Assembly (NCBI GenBank): GCA_024364805.1
Contig: CM044488.1
Location: 42,511,213-42,575,212 of the forward strand
Length of the DNA: 64,000 bases
Origin: Euprymna scolopes
Lineage: Eukaryota > Mollusca > Cephalopoda > Sepiida > Sepiolidae
Reading direction: 5' to 3'
The notes below the pieces were generated by a model. The model had not been told where the DNA came from, ran no database searches, and was given only the letters and a program-made list of their open reading frames with translations. Positions 44,470-56,130 of the stretch are shown here, piece after piece. The translations under genes were made by a program, and so were the position numbers. Each line of letters opens with the position of its first letter. The first letter of the stretch is position 1.

Positions 44470-44970
44470 ATCAAGGTAATCTGCCAGGATCAGGAGCTGG
44501 ACATCAGTGGGCACTGGAAGGTAGGCATCAGCAGGCTACTGAGCTGGACATCAATGGTGTCTAGAAGGTGAGCATCTGCGGGCTGCAGAGCTGGACGTCA
44601 GTGGGTATTGGTGTAAGTAACCGGACATTAACAGGTTCTAAAGTGGGTAGCCTGATGTCGACCGGCACTGAGAAGGGTAGCTTGACAGCTACAGGCACTG
44701 GAAGGGAACAGCTATAGGCACTGGAATGGAAAACCGGATGTTGAGAAGTTCTAGAGTGGGTAGCCTGACATCGACCGGCACTAGAGAGAGTAGCTTGATG
44801 GCACTGGAACAGGTAACTGGACGTTGACAGACTCTGGAGTAAGTAGCCTGATGTTGACTGGCACTGGAAATAGTATCTTGATGGCTACAGGCACTGGAAC
44901 AGGTAACTGGACGTTGACAGGCTCTGGGGTGAATATACTGATGACTGGCACTGGAAAACTGCTGAGGACT
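44470..44970. repeat. Minisatellite, ~100 bp higher-order unit
   Basis: Repeats of GGCACTGGAA, GGTAACTGGACGTTGACAG, AGTAGCCTGATGTTGACTGG and AGCTTGATGGCTACAGGCAC with about 30-35 bp sub-units in a roughly 100 bp cycle. It is GC-richer than its surroundings. The minus-strand open frame 44689-45000 reflects the repeat (CQRPVTCSSA recurs) and is not evidently a gene. Confidence 0.85.
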
Positions 44971-46002
44971 GCATGTCGCTGAAAAAGTTGCAGGAGGCAC
45001 TGAAAGCTGCTGGAAGACTGCAGGAAAATTAGGCAGGAATCTCAGAGTGCAGGCTGTGAAGGTAGAAAAATTTTCAGAAGTTAGCCCTGAAAAGGACTAT
45101 TTGTTGTGAAAAAATTTTCAGAATTTGGTGTGAAAAATTTTTTTGAGGTAGCCTTGATAAGGGCTGTTTGAACAACTGTTACTGCTGAAAGTTTGGCTGG
45201 TCACATCAAAGTCGCATCTAGGAAGCCTCTTTGCTTCCGAAATGTGTTTCAGCTAAAACGTTTTTAGCTTTTTTTTGTGACAAGTGTCTGTTTGAAAATG
45301 TTTAAGCTTTTTAAGTTTTAACTGTACGACAAGAATTTTTTTTTTTCGGTGAAAAGAATGTCCAATGGTAAAACCGTGTTCCAGTAGTTGCTCGGTGGTG
45401 AGTAAGTGATGTTTGAAAATGTTTTCGCTTTTCAGTAAAAAATGTACTGTTTTTGTTAAAACGTTCGTTTTTTTCTTTTTAAACGGAAATTTTAGAGGGA
45501 AAAATCCTGCAGCAACATGAAGTGTTAGCAGTATGGAAAGTTTTTTTTTTTTTAAGGCTAAGAAAAACGAAGATAAGCAAAAAAAATTACCGAAGGTTGC
45601 ATATTCCATGTCACCATTTTAGTTAATAATGAAAACAAGAAAAGAAATCTCATTATTAAATTTTAAAATAACTTTATTGGTTATCTTCGTTAATAAGACT
45701 ATGGGAGAGAAACGGGTTAGTAGCTGAAAATGTTCTTGTGTGGAAACATAGATTAAATATTAGACAGACTTGAAGGAGAACAGTGTTCATGCACGCTTGT
45801 ATCTATAGTAGTAGTCGTGGGAAGAGTTTCTGATGTGGAGACGTAGATTAGACTTTAACGGTTTAATGAGAAAGAAAGAGAAAAGAGTTCAGTCCCTCTG
45901 GCCTTGTAAGAAACTCACACCAAAAATCTCGTTTAGCTACACCCATTGTAAATAATTTTCCTTTCTTCTTCAGTGTATCTAAAACAATACCACGAGGCTG
46001 TT
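44971..46002. other. Unassigned DNA
   Basis: A/T-rich runs (45290-45560) and a loosely repeated piece (AACATAGATTA near 45746, GACGTAGATTAGA near 45839). The lysine-rich minus-strand frame at 45253-45609 has no domain. Confidence 0.4.
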
Positions 46003-46345
46003 TCCCAGCTGACTACAACATGGTCCTTTTCAAATCTAATTAGAACAAATTTTTGTTGAACCATCTTCATAAACAATTGAATGCTGCATAGTTTTAAACA
46101 TTGTTACAGATCTTCAATTCGAATCTGTTAGTTCACTTAGTTCTTCCTACAACATAGGATAAACACGTATTAATGTTGGCCGGACGCCCTATTGAATATG
46201 CACTTAAGACAAGGCGCAGAACTAAATATATAGAAGAAAGCCACCAAGTTTGATAACTCCAACATCGTCGCCCACCTGAAAAATTCTTTAACTCTTATCC
46301 TCGAGTGGTTTGTAGGCCTTGATAAGTGGTGAACCGAACAAAACT
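46003..46345 (+). mobile_element. LINE 3' fragment (family L)
   Basis: Opens with CCAGCTGACTACAACATGGT (compare the family's TGGCTGACTACAGTGTAGTA at 3622) and ends with TTAACTCTTATCCTCGAGTG and CCTTGATAAGTGGTGAACC. A diverged, partly replaced middle. Confidence 0.65.
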
Positions 46346-47833
46346 CTTACATATTTGTTTAACAAACAGAAGAAAGGAGTTAAGAAAGAAGTTGTTAAAT
46401 ATTCAGGTGTCTTAATGGAGAAAGTGGGAGGTGATGGTGGTGATGTGGTTAACGACACGGACGGACGACTTGGGTGTTCTAAGTTTGAATCCAGTTTGTT
46501 CCACAAAAGTTATTTTCACTTAGGATATTGGCAACCTTCTAGCGGTCCCTCCCTTAAGTACCTGATGTCTTTCTAGAAAGATTTCTGATTAGAAAAATAT
46601 CAGAGAAACCGATGCCAACAATAGACTCTTCGGGTTCATACAATATGATGATGATGATGATGATGATGAATGGAGAAAATGTTTTATTAAAAGTCCAAAA
46701 TTAAAGATGAAAATGTTATGAGTCCATAAGTATTTTGGACCATGTGCTCTCCCCCTCACTTGAAAATTGCTGGCCTCAAAGCTATGTGCCGTGTTCTTCT
46801 CTTCCTCTTCTCTTCTTGGTCTGATTATGTCATCATCTCTTACATACTGGCGATATCCAAGAGGAGTGCACTGGCTCACAAGTATAAAAATAACACTAGA
46901 GAAACAAAAGAAAACATAAATTCTGACACATTCTATAGATATTGGTTGGGCTTTGGGTGCGTGTGTGATACCATCGTGGACAACAAGCCTTCTGAATGCT
47001 AATGTATACATCTACGTAGTCTGTTGAGGCCTCTTGTTTACGGTTGATGTCAGCTTATCTGTCCATAAATTGCCCCTAATTGTTGTAAACTGTTGCAAAA
47101 CTCATTGTCACTTCTAAAACTGACGGTAAATTAACTCTAAATATATCAATTTCTATATCCAGTTCTTTGCCCCAGTGTCTGCCACACCTTGATTAACAAT
47201 CTTGTGTGTCTTCGTGAACAACTCCTTATACTTTTATCCATCTGATAAACTTATATCTTCTTTTTTTATTATATTTTTTCTCATTTCTTTTTTGCTTCCT
47301 AATACTTGGGTGGGTAGGGAGGGTCAATAGTATCACATGTGTGTACGTACATACACAAGTTAGAGTAAGCAGTTTATAAGATTGCAGGGTCCAATCACCT
47401 ATGAAGTTTTGGTCGACACTTGGGAAGCGTCACTACTCCAGTTATCAGGGTAACCGATATTAAAACTAAGAAAGTAAACAGAGGCAAGAAGTAACACCAA
47501 TGGCAAATAAGAGGGGAAAAATGTAGATGAACAATTCTCAAATTGAGGTTGTATTTATTGCACCATTGCAAATAGACAATGTTGTTTCATCCATTGAATT
47601 ATGGATACAGAGCCTCTCGAAATCAAAAGACACACAAGATCTTTGAACATGCTTTTATCCATTTGTTACAATATTTAAAAAAAAATTTCAGGTAATATTT
47701 TTTAATACCTCATACAGATTTGGCTTCTTCAACATTTTTACTTTTGTTATTTGCATTACTTATGTAAAGATTAAATTTGAATTTAATATTTAAAAAATTA
47801 TTCAAAAGATATAATTTATTGTTGCTAAAGTTA
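46346..47833. other. Unassigned DNA with a GAT microsatellite
   Basis: (GAT)n at about 46646-46671. No gene is supported: the open frames at 46319-46576, 46589-47011 and 46742-47002 lack motifs and partly overlap on opposite strands. Confidence 0.4.
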
Positions 47834-48127
47834 ATTGATTGAGATTGTCGGACTGACTTCCTCATCTTGGTTGTTATTGTCACAACGTTTCGGCCGTTTT
47901 GCTCTCCAGCCTTCGTCAGGTGAACGGTTTGTTAGGAGTCTTGAACCCAACCCTTTATTATTATTACGGGGGTACCGTGTTCGGACTCCAGCTAGGCTTT
48001 GGGACATAGTTGCTGATTCTCTGTTTTTCAATGTTACTTTTTCACTGCCTTCGTTCAGGATTGAACTCAGCACCTTTGGGTAACTGTAAACTTTGATACA
48101 ACGTCTAGGACCACTCGGCCATATGTC
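47834..48127 (-). mobile_element. tRNA-headed SINE (family S), copy 2
   Basis: On the minus strand the head reads ATATGGCCGAGTGGTCCTAG (A-box TGGCCGAGTGG as in tRNA-Leu/Ser) with a B-box-like GAGTTCAATCCTG about 50 nt on. The body and tail follow as at 40071-40363, ending CAGTCCGACAATCTCAATCA. The A/B-box spacing fits an internal RNA polymerase III promoter. Confidence 0.8.
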
Positions 48128-48210
48128 ACGAAGGCCGGAGGGCAAAACGGCCGAAATGTTGTGACAATAACAACCAAGATGAGGAAGTCAGTCCGACAAT
48201 CTCAATCAAT
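48128..48210 (+). mobile_element. SINE family S tail, inverted partner
   Basis: The last ~83 bp of the family S tail (GAAGGCCGGAGGGCAAAACG to GACAATCTCAATCAAT) stands head-to-head with copy 2. The whole 47834-48210 segment therefore has ~80-bp terminal inverted repeats. Confidence 0.8.
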
Positions 48211-48559
48211 GAAAACAACTCATCTCAAAAATACAGACAATTGCTAAAGTTAATGTTTTAAAAAATAATTAAAGAAATATTGAATTGTATTAAAAAAACA
48301 CACAGAAAATATTTTTTTCCAAAACTGTCCTTAACCATAAAAGTAAAGTGTAGTATCTATTTTGGTACTACACTTTGTCTTTCCTCTCTTTGGTCAATGA
48401 CGGAGAAATCCTTCTAGACTGAAGTAATTTCAATCTTCATACTAATCCAGAATGTCTCTTTTTGGGGGGACCTGGATTTTCTCAACATTAAAAACTTGTA
48501 GGATCGCCACGAATTTATATAAAGTAATGAGCATTTGATTCACGTGTGAGGAATATTAT

Positions 48560-48737
48560 TTTAAATTGTTCCAACATAAGTATTTTCTTGTGTTGAATGT
48601 TCATAATGAAAGGTTAACGAAGTGAGGATTTTGTGAGAATAGCTTGAGACTTGAAATTACTGATTTTTTTATGATAAGAGTGCTTAAAGCCCATGTGCCT
48701 ATTTTTGAGTGAAACAGTCCATAAATCATATAAGCGA

Positions 48738-48774
<37 letters not shown>

Positions 48775-49145
48775 CGCGTTCATTCGTATCATAAGAACAG
48801 TGGTTCAATATAAGATTGTTTAAAAAGGGATTTAAATCCTCACTCGATGTAGTAAATTTCCACACTGGGGATTAAAGTTAATGCCTGTCGCATGTAAAAT
48901 CATGATGGAGGTTTTAACGTCTCCCACAAACGGAGTTTACTCGAATGTGTGTTAAACTTGTGAAATTGAAGAGAAAACTTTGGCTGCTTTGTGGCATTCT
49001 CGGTGATGCCGTTTTACGTCTAAATAGACAAAGTCTGGCATAAGTGATAACCAGGGGCAGCAGTGATGATTACTTGTGGAACTGTATCCTGGGTTGTTTA
49101 AATTCTGGTAGTTTAATCATTATATACAAGCTTTCCCAAACTTTA
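48560..49145. repeat. Dispersed repeat A, copy 2, with (TG)n
   Basis: Same orientation and order as 2530-3105. An internal (TG)n at 48739-48770 expands the GT-rich piece of copy 1. No conserved reading frame between the copies. Confidence 0.75.
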
Positions 49146-49403
49146 TGGATATGGTTGTTTATTTAATTAGTGTTGTGTGTTTCATATATTTTATATTGTA
49201 TGCAAATTTATTCGTAAATATTGTATGCTAATTTAGTAGTATTCTTTTTCTCCCAAAGGAAAAGAGAGAAAACAAAGTAAAATATTAGGTAAAAACAAAC
49301 AAACAAATAAACAATTAACCAAACAAAAAAACAGTAGTGTTAAACCACTGAAATTGAATAGAATGAAGAGTTAATTTCATTTATCCTCATATATAGAGCT
49401 GGT
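49146..49403. other. Unassigned AT-rich DNA
   Basis: Nothing recognised. Confidence 0.4.
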
Positions 49404-49612
49404 CTAAAGTGTCACAAAGTTTGGGTACATGATTAAAAACACATACCTTTTAAAAGAAAACAATTTTATTGAATTTTAATCCCAATAAGTAATATTATCA
49501 ACATCATTTCCAAATTCTTTCATCGTCTCTAATGGAATTTTTTCATGATATTGCCTGTTTGTTTAAAGTTCGATTCAATTTCCCTTTGTACCCAAACTTT
49601 ATGAACACCCTG
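49404..49612. mobile_element. mariner-type MITE
   Basis: The right end GTACCCAAACTTTATGAACA then CCCTG, followed by TA, is mirrored by the left end CTAAAGTGTCACAAAGTTTG with some decay. About 209 bp, AT-rich and non-coding. The CAGGGTGTTCATAAAGTTTG end is of Tc1/mariner type. Confidence 0.7.
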
Positions 49613-49799
49613 TATATTTAGTCTGGTTTGTCCATTAATGATATATCAACTTATTTGGAAATTATTTAATGCCGTAATAGCTATAAGAAATGAATTATTT
49701 TACATGATTAAATTTGAAAATAAAAACCAACCAGTTTTTAGCTATTCTAGTTCTTATAATGAGTTGTCTCCCTTATAGAAGTCACATAAGTTATTTCCC

Positions 49800-50175
49800 T
49801 TGTCTATATAAATCAAATAGTAAGTCTATGTGTGTGTCTCGGTCTATCTGTGTGTACATATTTAACCGATAAACTCTTAAACTACTCATCACATAATACT
49901 GAAATTAACAGGAAATAGTAATCATACACCAATGAGTAAAATCTTTGGATGAATAATGCGTACAAACATATATCAGCAAGTTGAAATGTAAATTGTTCAT
50001 TTCAAATTGCCAACATATTTTTACTTCTTTTTGCGCATATCCAAAGTCGTTTGATCTTATATCTTTCATACGAAAACTTCATCGAAAGGAGACACCGATG
50101 GAGCGCTAAATGTTTTGGTTTCGATTCTAACTGATCGTGCCCAAGCCATGTTTTTTAACTTTTGAAATCATTACC
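49800..50175 (+). repeat. tRNA-like dispersed repeat, copy 3 (partial)
   Basis: 50115-50175 carries GGTTTCGATTCTAACTG (B-box-like), then CATGTTTTTTAACTTTTGAA and ATCATTACCATATATTAGG. This is the same junction as at 61490-61570 and, reversed, at 12385-12470. The left part (49800-49930) shows TCTATATAAATC and GTGTGTGTCTCGGTCTATCT, like the start of the tandem family. Confidence 0.55.
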
Positions 50176-50278
50176 ATATATTAGGTACAATATAAAATTC
50201 AATAGAGAATTGGCTCTGTAATAATAAATACGAAATCGGCATGAATTAATTAAAATATATTTAAGCATATTTTACAAT

Positions 50279-50293
50279 CCCCCCCCCCCCCCC
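50279..50293. repeat. C15 homopolymer
   Basis: Fifteen C in a row in AT-rich DNA. Confidence 0.95.
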
Positions 50294-52134
50294 GATAGTA
50301 GTTAAATAAATTATCTCGGTTATGTTTGTTTATTATAAGAACTTTTCGATGATGTCACAAGGGGCATAAGAAAAAGTATTCTTCCTCTATAACTAAGACA
50401 ATTTATTGGTCTTACATGTAAGCATGTAACTAATCCACATGTTGACATCATGCACGTTCTGTTAATTCTTGACTTCAGTCTTAGTTTCAAGATCTTGCGT
50501 GTTCCAAAAAGATGTATCCATTTTATTATCGATATCGTTTCTATGAACCCCCGGCTTCTGTTTTTCCATGTAAAACAGAACAGGCAATAAAATATTTCAT
50601 GCAGTAGAGAATCAAGATTGTAGGGATGCTTTTTTTGACGAAATTGGCTTTTGCAGAGTGTTGAGCGCGCTTTTAAATTATCTACTGATGCATTGCTAAT
50701 TTCATTGAAATAGAATGTCGAATTACCTTGTTTTCTCCTGCATATTGAAGTTTTGTCACACATATTTATGTGTCACACATATTACATATAGATTATGGGG
50801 TTCTAAATTAAAAGAAAATTTAGAAGTACAAGCATGGATGTCCGTAATTCATTCTCGATATTGACACATGAGATAGACTTTTAACCACATAGTGGTATGC
50901 AAGGACTTTTAAGCACATGTCGGTGTGAGAGGAACTTTTAAACAAGATGCAGCACTTGTTAGTCCTATAAACTTTAAACAAAATTGTTGGACGATCATAT
51001 GATGTGGGGAGAGCTGTAGCCATAGCAGCTCGTTGTAGCTGCAGACTGAGAAATTGTTAATTGACCCTAAGAGAGAAAAAGCAATAATGCTACCATATTT
51101 TGAATTGAAAGCCATGTTTAATTTCAGAAGATTTTCCGATGGGTAACTAGTCTGTACAAGTCCTGGACATGAAAAAGTATTTTAGGTGGGTAGCTGATTT
51201 GTATAAGTCTTGGACTCAAAAATTTTGCTGGCAAAGAACAAAGATCTTTCTCATGTAGACACAAAAACATTATGTGTGGGAATTCTAAAAGATTCAATAT
51301 TTTTATGAAGCAATTCCGGTTTCTGATTGGTTGCTAACAGAATGTGGATCCATTTGATTAGTCAGTTCCTATAACTGAACTATAAGTAGAACCTTCCAAT
51401 TTTCTTTAATCATACCCTTATAATATACCAACAATATTGCAACAGTTGCTGGCTTAGAAAATACATATCAGTGATTTGGTGATAAAACAACCGTTTATAA
51501 ATGCCTTTTCTTTCAATTGAAAAACAAAAAACTTATGAGGTTACTTCACTTAATCATGGTGTTTTTAGTTACTTCCCTTTGATTGGTAACAAATTACAGC
51601 ATGTAAAACAGACATCAAACCGACGATGATGATGATGCCTGAAAAATATACTTGATTAATTTATTTCTATTTTAATCACATAAATTATTTAGAGTTAAAC
51701 GAACACACAGAATGCCCTTTTTTCTGGTCCCGGATTATTTTCTTCTTTCTTTAACAAAAGACAAAACGTTCGTTCTTAACAGCAGCACTACTTACCCCGA
51801 TCCAACTAAATGGCAGCCTAAAACGAAATAATATTGTTTACAACATACAATGCTAGCAATATTAGCTGCATGACGTCCAAAATGATCTCGCCCTCAAGCA
51901 AAAATGTTACTCCTTTTTCAGCTCTTTTGGACTGCCAAAAGTGTCTGTTTTCCATAATCACGACCATTGCCTTGAAATCAGACAATTCCAGGTTCGCTCC
52001 TGTGTGCAGTAACTTGGTTTCCTTGCAGCGGACACATGCTAGTTGTAGCCGCTTATCCGTTTGTCTTTCCACACCGTCATTACACTTGTATGGCAAAGTC
52101 CCCTGCTAGGGAGTCACCATTTTAGGTAATTACT
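50294..52134. other. Unassigned DNA
   Basis: The longest frames (50320-50763 minus, 147 codons; 51818-52096 minus, 92 codons, with an antisense frame of equal length) have no recognised domain or splice context. No repeats were matched elsewhere in the window except at the right edge. Confidence 0.4.
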
Positions 52135-52370
52135 AGTTTGGAGGATTACAATTCGAGGTTTTGCTTTGGGGTGTTTATAATGGGAGAAAGACGAGAGACA
52201 TGTTACATGAAAAGAACAAAACAAATAAAGAATTAAGATGCATATGTTCACACAAAGAGATATGTTATATTTGTTTAGGAATAGAGGATTGCAGCAATAG
52301 AAGAAATAGAATGTTTGTGAATATTAAAAGTTCTTGTAGAGCAAGAGAGAGTTTTTAATTGAGATATAGA
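52135..52370. repeat. Dispersed repeat, copy 2
   Basis: Direct-orientation partner of 44050-44330. Confidence 0.55.
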
Positions 52371-52544
52371 AGAGCTCTGATGTGAACAGTTTTAGTGCCA
52401 TGCATTGCATGGGTCTGACATATTATATCAAAACTTCTCTGCTCAATTATATGAATTATATTTTCTTAATTAAATGTTATTAAAAGAGAGTATTCATTGC
52501 TTTGTGTATTATTAAAAAGAAATAGAAAGAATGTTTAAATGTTA

Positions 52545-52576
52545 TGCATGTGTGTGTGTGTGTGTGTGTGTGTGTA
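52545..52576. repeat. (TG)n microsatellite
   Basis: About 15 TG units. Confidence 0.9.
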
Positions 52577-52805
52577 TTCAGTTGCCATGGATACTAGTCA
52601 TCTTTTTAGTGCCGACATGCTCCCGATGAGGCACTGTTGCACGTGTGCTGTCAGTTCTGGATTCAAGTATAGAAAAGAAAGAGAAATGTTTAAGTTCAAT
52701 CTTTTTATTTACTTCGCCATGTGCTCAACTCGCCTGAGAAGTGACATATGATTGGGCAAGCCAGAAGGTAAGCTGTGTGACTGTACCAATCAGCTTTGAG
52801 CTTGC

Positions 52806-52990
52806 AAATTTTTTTTTTTTTTTTTTTTTTTACATAGGCGTCACCACTTATCAAGGCCGATCGGCCACTCAAGGATAAGGGTTAAAGAGTGTAGAGTAGT
52901 CAAAAGGACAATATAGTAATCAATAGTAATGGAAGTTCGGTAAATTTGTTAACTTAAGTGGAACGGCTCATAACCCATAAAACATCTTCA
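52806..52990 (-). mobile_element. LINE 3' fragment (family L)
   Basis: T-run then GCGTCACCACTTATCAAGGC and CACTCAAGGATAAGGGTTA, the shared 3' terminus on the minus strand, continuing about 100 bp. Confidence 0.75.
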
Positions 52991-55334
52991 ACGGTGCAGC
53001 CACACTTGTATAAATAACAGATTATTTGATAAGTATTAAAAAAAACAAACAAAAGTCATTTTAAACTTGAGAACTACTTTTATTTATGCATTTATTTATT
53101 AAAACGTATAACCATTTATTTATTTATTAAAACATATAACCATCTGATCAGCAGGTTAGAAGTTGGAAGATTTATTACTTAAAAAAAAAATTTTCTGAAA
53201 CATAAACAAACAAAAATGAAAAAGTATTAAATACAAAAAAGAAAAAAAAAATTTTTTTTTAATCAATTTGTACTATTTGAATTATTTCAGTTTTGCTATT
53301 CTTAAATATACGTGAACTGTAGTCACATGGTTGAGCCAGGTCACAACGCCTTATTTTTCTTGAAAGTGCTCGACTGAATTTCCCATTTGTGGAGCATATT
53401 GCTACGCGACTGCTTCTCTGCAGCCTTAAATCCAATATCAGATCGTCTTCATAAGTAATCAAATTTCGTTTATTCCATTCATCATTTCCAATCCTCTCAT
53501 ACTATTCTTCATCAATCAATCGACAATCTCTCACATTTAGCATTATACCTGAGTGGCTTTTAGCCTTGATTAATGATGATTCATTACTAAAACGGAAATG
53601 GTTATGCTGCCCACTGCTGCCCAACCTAAACTACTACTTAATACTAACTAGTTCAAACACACTTCTCTCTTGTATTTTCAATGAAAGGCGCTCGACTGAG
53701 CTTCAATTTTTAGCCCCTCCTTTTAAGACATACACAGTAAAACCTCTTTTCTGACACAACTATAACGAACATTATTTTCCTTTTTTTCTATTCATACCAT
53801 ATATCCCTTTCAACCACTCAGAGACTCTCTGGTGGAGATTATTTTGCCATATTTAAGCAACGTGTCCATATTACAGCATTCAGTTAAAATTATGTTCAAA
53901 CCGATTAAATTAAAACATTTGACTTAAAACGTTGTCATCGTTTAAAAAGAACATAAGAAATTTTCAAAAAATATTTTTTCAGTTTGTGTGTTATTTTCAT
54001 GTTAAAATCACACTCCAGACGAAAACAGTAATTCGAATAATCCAAATAATAGGATTTATCAATCTTTCATCTCAAAAATTCAGAAAGAAAAAAAAAATCA
54101 AGAAAAATTTGCAAACGTAGTTAATATATCACTTCGATAAAGTAATTATAAAAGTTTGAATCGGTTGACCAATATTGACTATATGAAAAATTAACAAACA
54201 AACAAAAAAACTTAAATTATTAAAAACTCACTTATGCATCAAACTCGTGGCTCTTTTTGGCTTCTCCCTTTTTTTTTTTTTTTGAAATAATAAAATTAAA
54301 TGAATAAAAAGGGTATATATGCAATTGCAACAATTGAAGTTGTTGATGAATAAGGGGCAAAAGATGTCAGTCAAGTAGGTGTAGAAAAAAAAAAGATGGT
54401 CAACTTGTATTATTTTCTGCCATTCATTTATTGTAGTAGACCTTTCGCTGGGGAGTTACGTTGGCTCCAAAACGAACAGTGCATGCACTATTTTTTAAGT
54501 GGCTTTTCCCTGTTGACTGGGTAATGGCAAAAACATCCTGTGTAATTTTATGAGATCTACTCTACCAAGCCACTGCCTCCCATCTTTCAGGTGGAATATG
54601 TTTATTGTTTACTGTCTGAGGCACCCCTACCAGGAAATGCTGACGAGGCTGCCCAAGCAGTTTTTAAATGGCCAGAGTCCTCCTCTTTTGGGTGTGCTAG
54701 CCTTCATGACATTGTGTCACATCTTCCTGTGATGAGAAGGAAATAAATAACACTTTTTCTGGCATTTAGTTGACATAAAAAATAGCTTTTAAAAACGATT
54801 GTATAGATTCAAATCCAGCTTCTAAAACTGGTTTTTGTAGGTTCGAGGCCAGCTGTTAAAACTAATTGTGCAGGTTCCAAGACAGTACGTTTGGTACTAA
54901 GTGGTATTTGACCATTAACCCAACTAACAGGGCTCTGGTGAAACTTTACGAGGAAGCAACATCAGGGTCCCTTGCTCTCTGGTCGTTTCTGCTTCTGTGT
55001 GGGGCAAACAAAGACGCATTGATGTTATATTTATACCCACCCCACTTATAAAGAAAAACTATGAAAAAAGCAAGGGGAGGGCATAAATATAAACTATAGA
55101 TTTGATATATGTTAATTGTTTTGTAAATAAAAGGTTAACATTTCAGCTTAGGTCATCTATTGGAAGATGAATTAAATTTGTAGCCATATTTGTAGTGAGA
55201 CTGAGACGTGATTAATACGAGTGCCCCCCTCCTCCCCAAAAAAGAACGGTTGTAATTGCTACTCCCTTTCTTATTTCACTTCGTTTGGATTTGCTTTCCC
55301 TTTACTTAAAAATGGCTTTAGCAAAGCCAACCAC

Positions 55335-55339
<5 letters not shown>
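52991..55339. other. Unassigned AT-rich DNA
   Basis: A short tandem (TTTATTTATTAAAACGTATA type, two copies at about 53088-53143), a possible family L relic at 53448-53570 (CTGAGTGGCTTTTAGCCTTG) and homopolymers. No gene supported. Confidence 0.4.

Positions 55340-55389
<50 letters not shown>
55340..55389. repeat. A50 tract, possible retroposon tail
   Basis: Fifty A in a row. The preceding CAAAGCCAACCACATATT has no recognised partner, so the retroposed body is unidentified. Confidence 0.85.
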
Positions 55390-55392
<3 letters not shown>

Positions 55393-55639
55393 AAATATTA
55401 GCGGTTTACAAGTTAACGTTTTCTTTTGGTTCATGACAGAAATTACTGAGAACTGGCAATAACAAAACTTCTTAACTTCATACTTTTCTATGATATTGAT
55501 ATATGCTTATTTACATATAAGATTGATATATTGTACAAGTAATAAAAAAAAAAACATTTCCCCTTGCTCACAAAATTAATTTTTATTTTGAATATTTTTT
55601 TGGTTTCAATTTATTTTTCTGCAACCAATTGTCATCGTT

Positions 55640-56130
55640 TAAAAAGAATTAGAATTCATATGTCTTGTGATCGTATAAGGGGAGGCCACTCTTTCATGGA
55701 AGACTTCTTGCATAATGTTCCTATTTACAATGCCTCCCCACGGGACAGAGTTAGACACCAGGGTCGTTTTTTAATGTGAAGAAAAAGAACAAAAATAAAA
55801 ATTGTCTCAGTCGTGAAGGATTTCTCCTCCACTAACAGAGAACAAGAAATTGAAGTGCAGCATCTGAAGAACGGATACTACACTTTGATCTGGTATTTAT
55901 TTGCTCCCCCACCGAGCAAATTAGGCGCAAGGCCGATTTTTAATGTGAGGAGTGAAGGGGAAATGGGGACCAACTCCCCGGGGAGTAGGGGTGCTGGATA
56001 ATGACAATTGGTATGAAGGGTTGCCCCTACATTGACCAAGGTCTTATCTGTGGGGTCGCCCCCACATAGGGTCTTTGCTTGCAGTATCTGCCGAAACAGA
56101 TACTACACTGTGATCTTGTCCCGAAGGCCA
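55640..56130 (+). repeat. Dispersed repeat C (also nested in the BEL/Pao fossil)
   Basis: TATTTATTTGCTCCCCCACC, GAGCAAATTAGGCGCAAGGC, GACAATTGGTATGAAG.GTTG, CCCCTACATTGACCAAGGTC and TGCTTGCAGTATCTG match 30830-31060 in order and orientation. The TTTTTAATGTG motif occurs twice here. Class unknown, no intact frame. Confidence 0.7.

Noticed and set aside
44470-44970. Possible CRISPR-like or coding repeat array
   Set aside because: The DNA is eukaryotic. Unit lengths vary and spacers are not unique, so it is a minisatellite.
46589-47011. Frames on both strands around a GAT microsatellite
   Set aside because: Overlapping opposite-strand frames created partly by the microsatellite. No motifs.
50320-50763. 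147-codon minus-strand open frame
   Set aside because: No recognisable domain, no splice signals placed convincingly, biased to basic and serine residues as expected from AT-rich non-coding DNA. Left unassigned.
51818-52109. Open frames of about 91 codons on both strands, balanced composition
   Set aside because: The mirrored openness and lack of any motif prevent a coding call. It could be an exon, but nothing in the sequence supports that.
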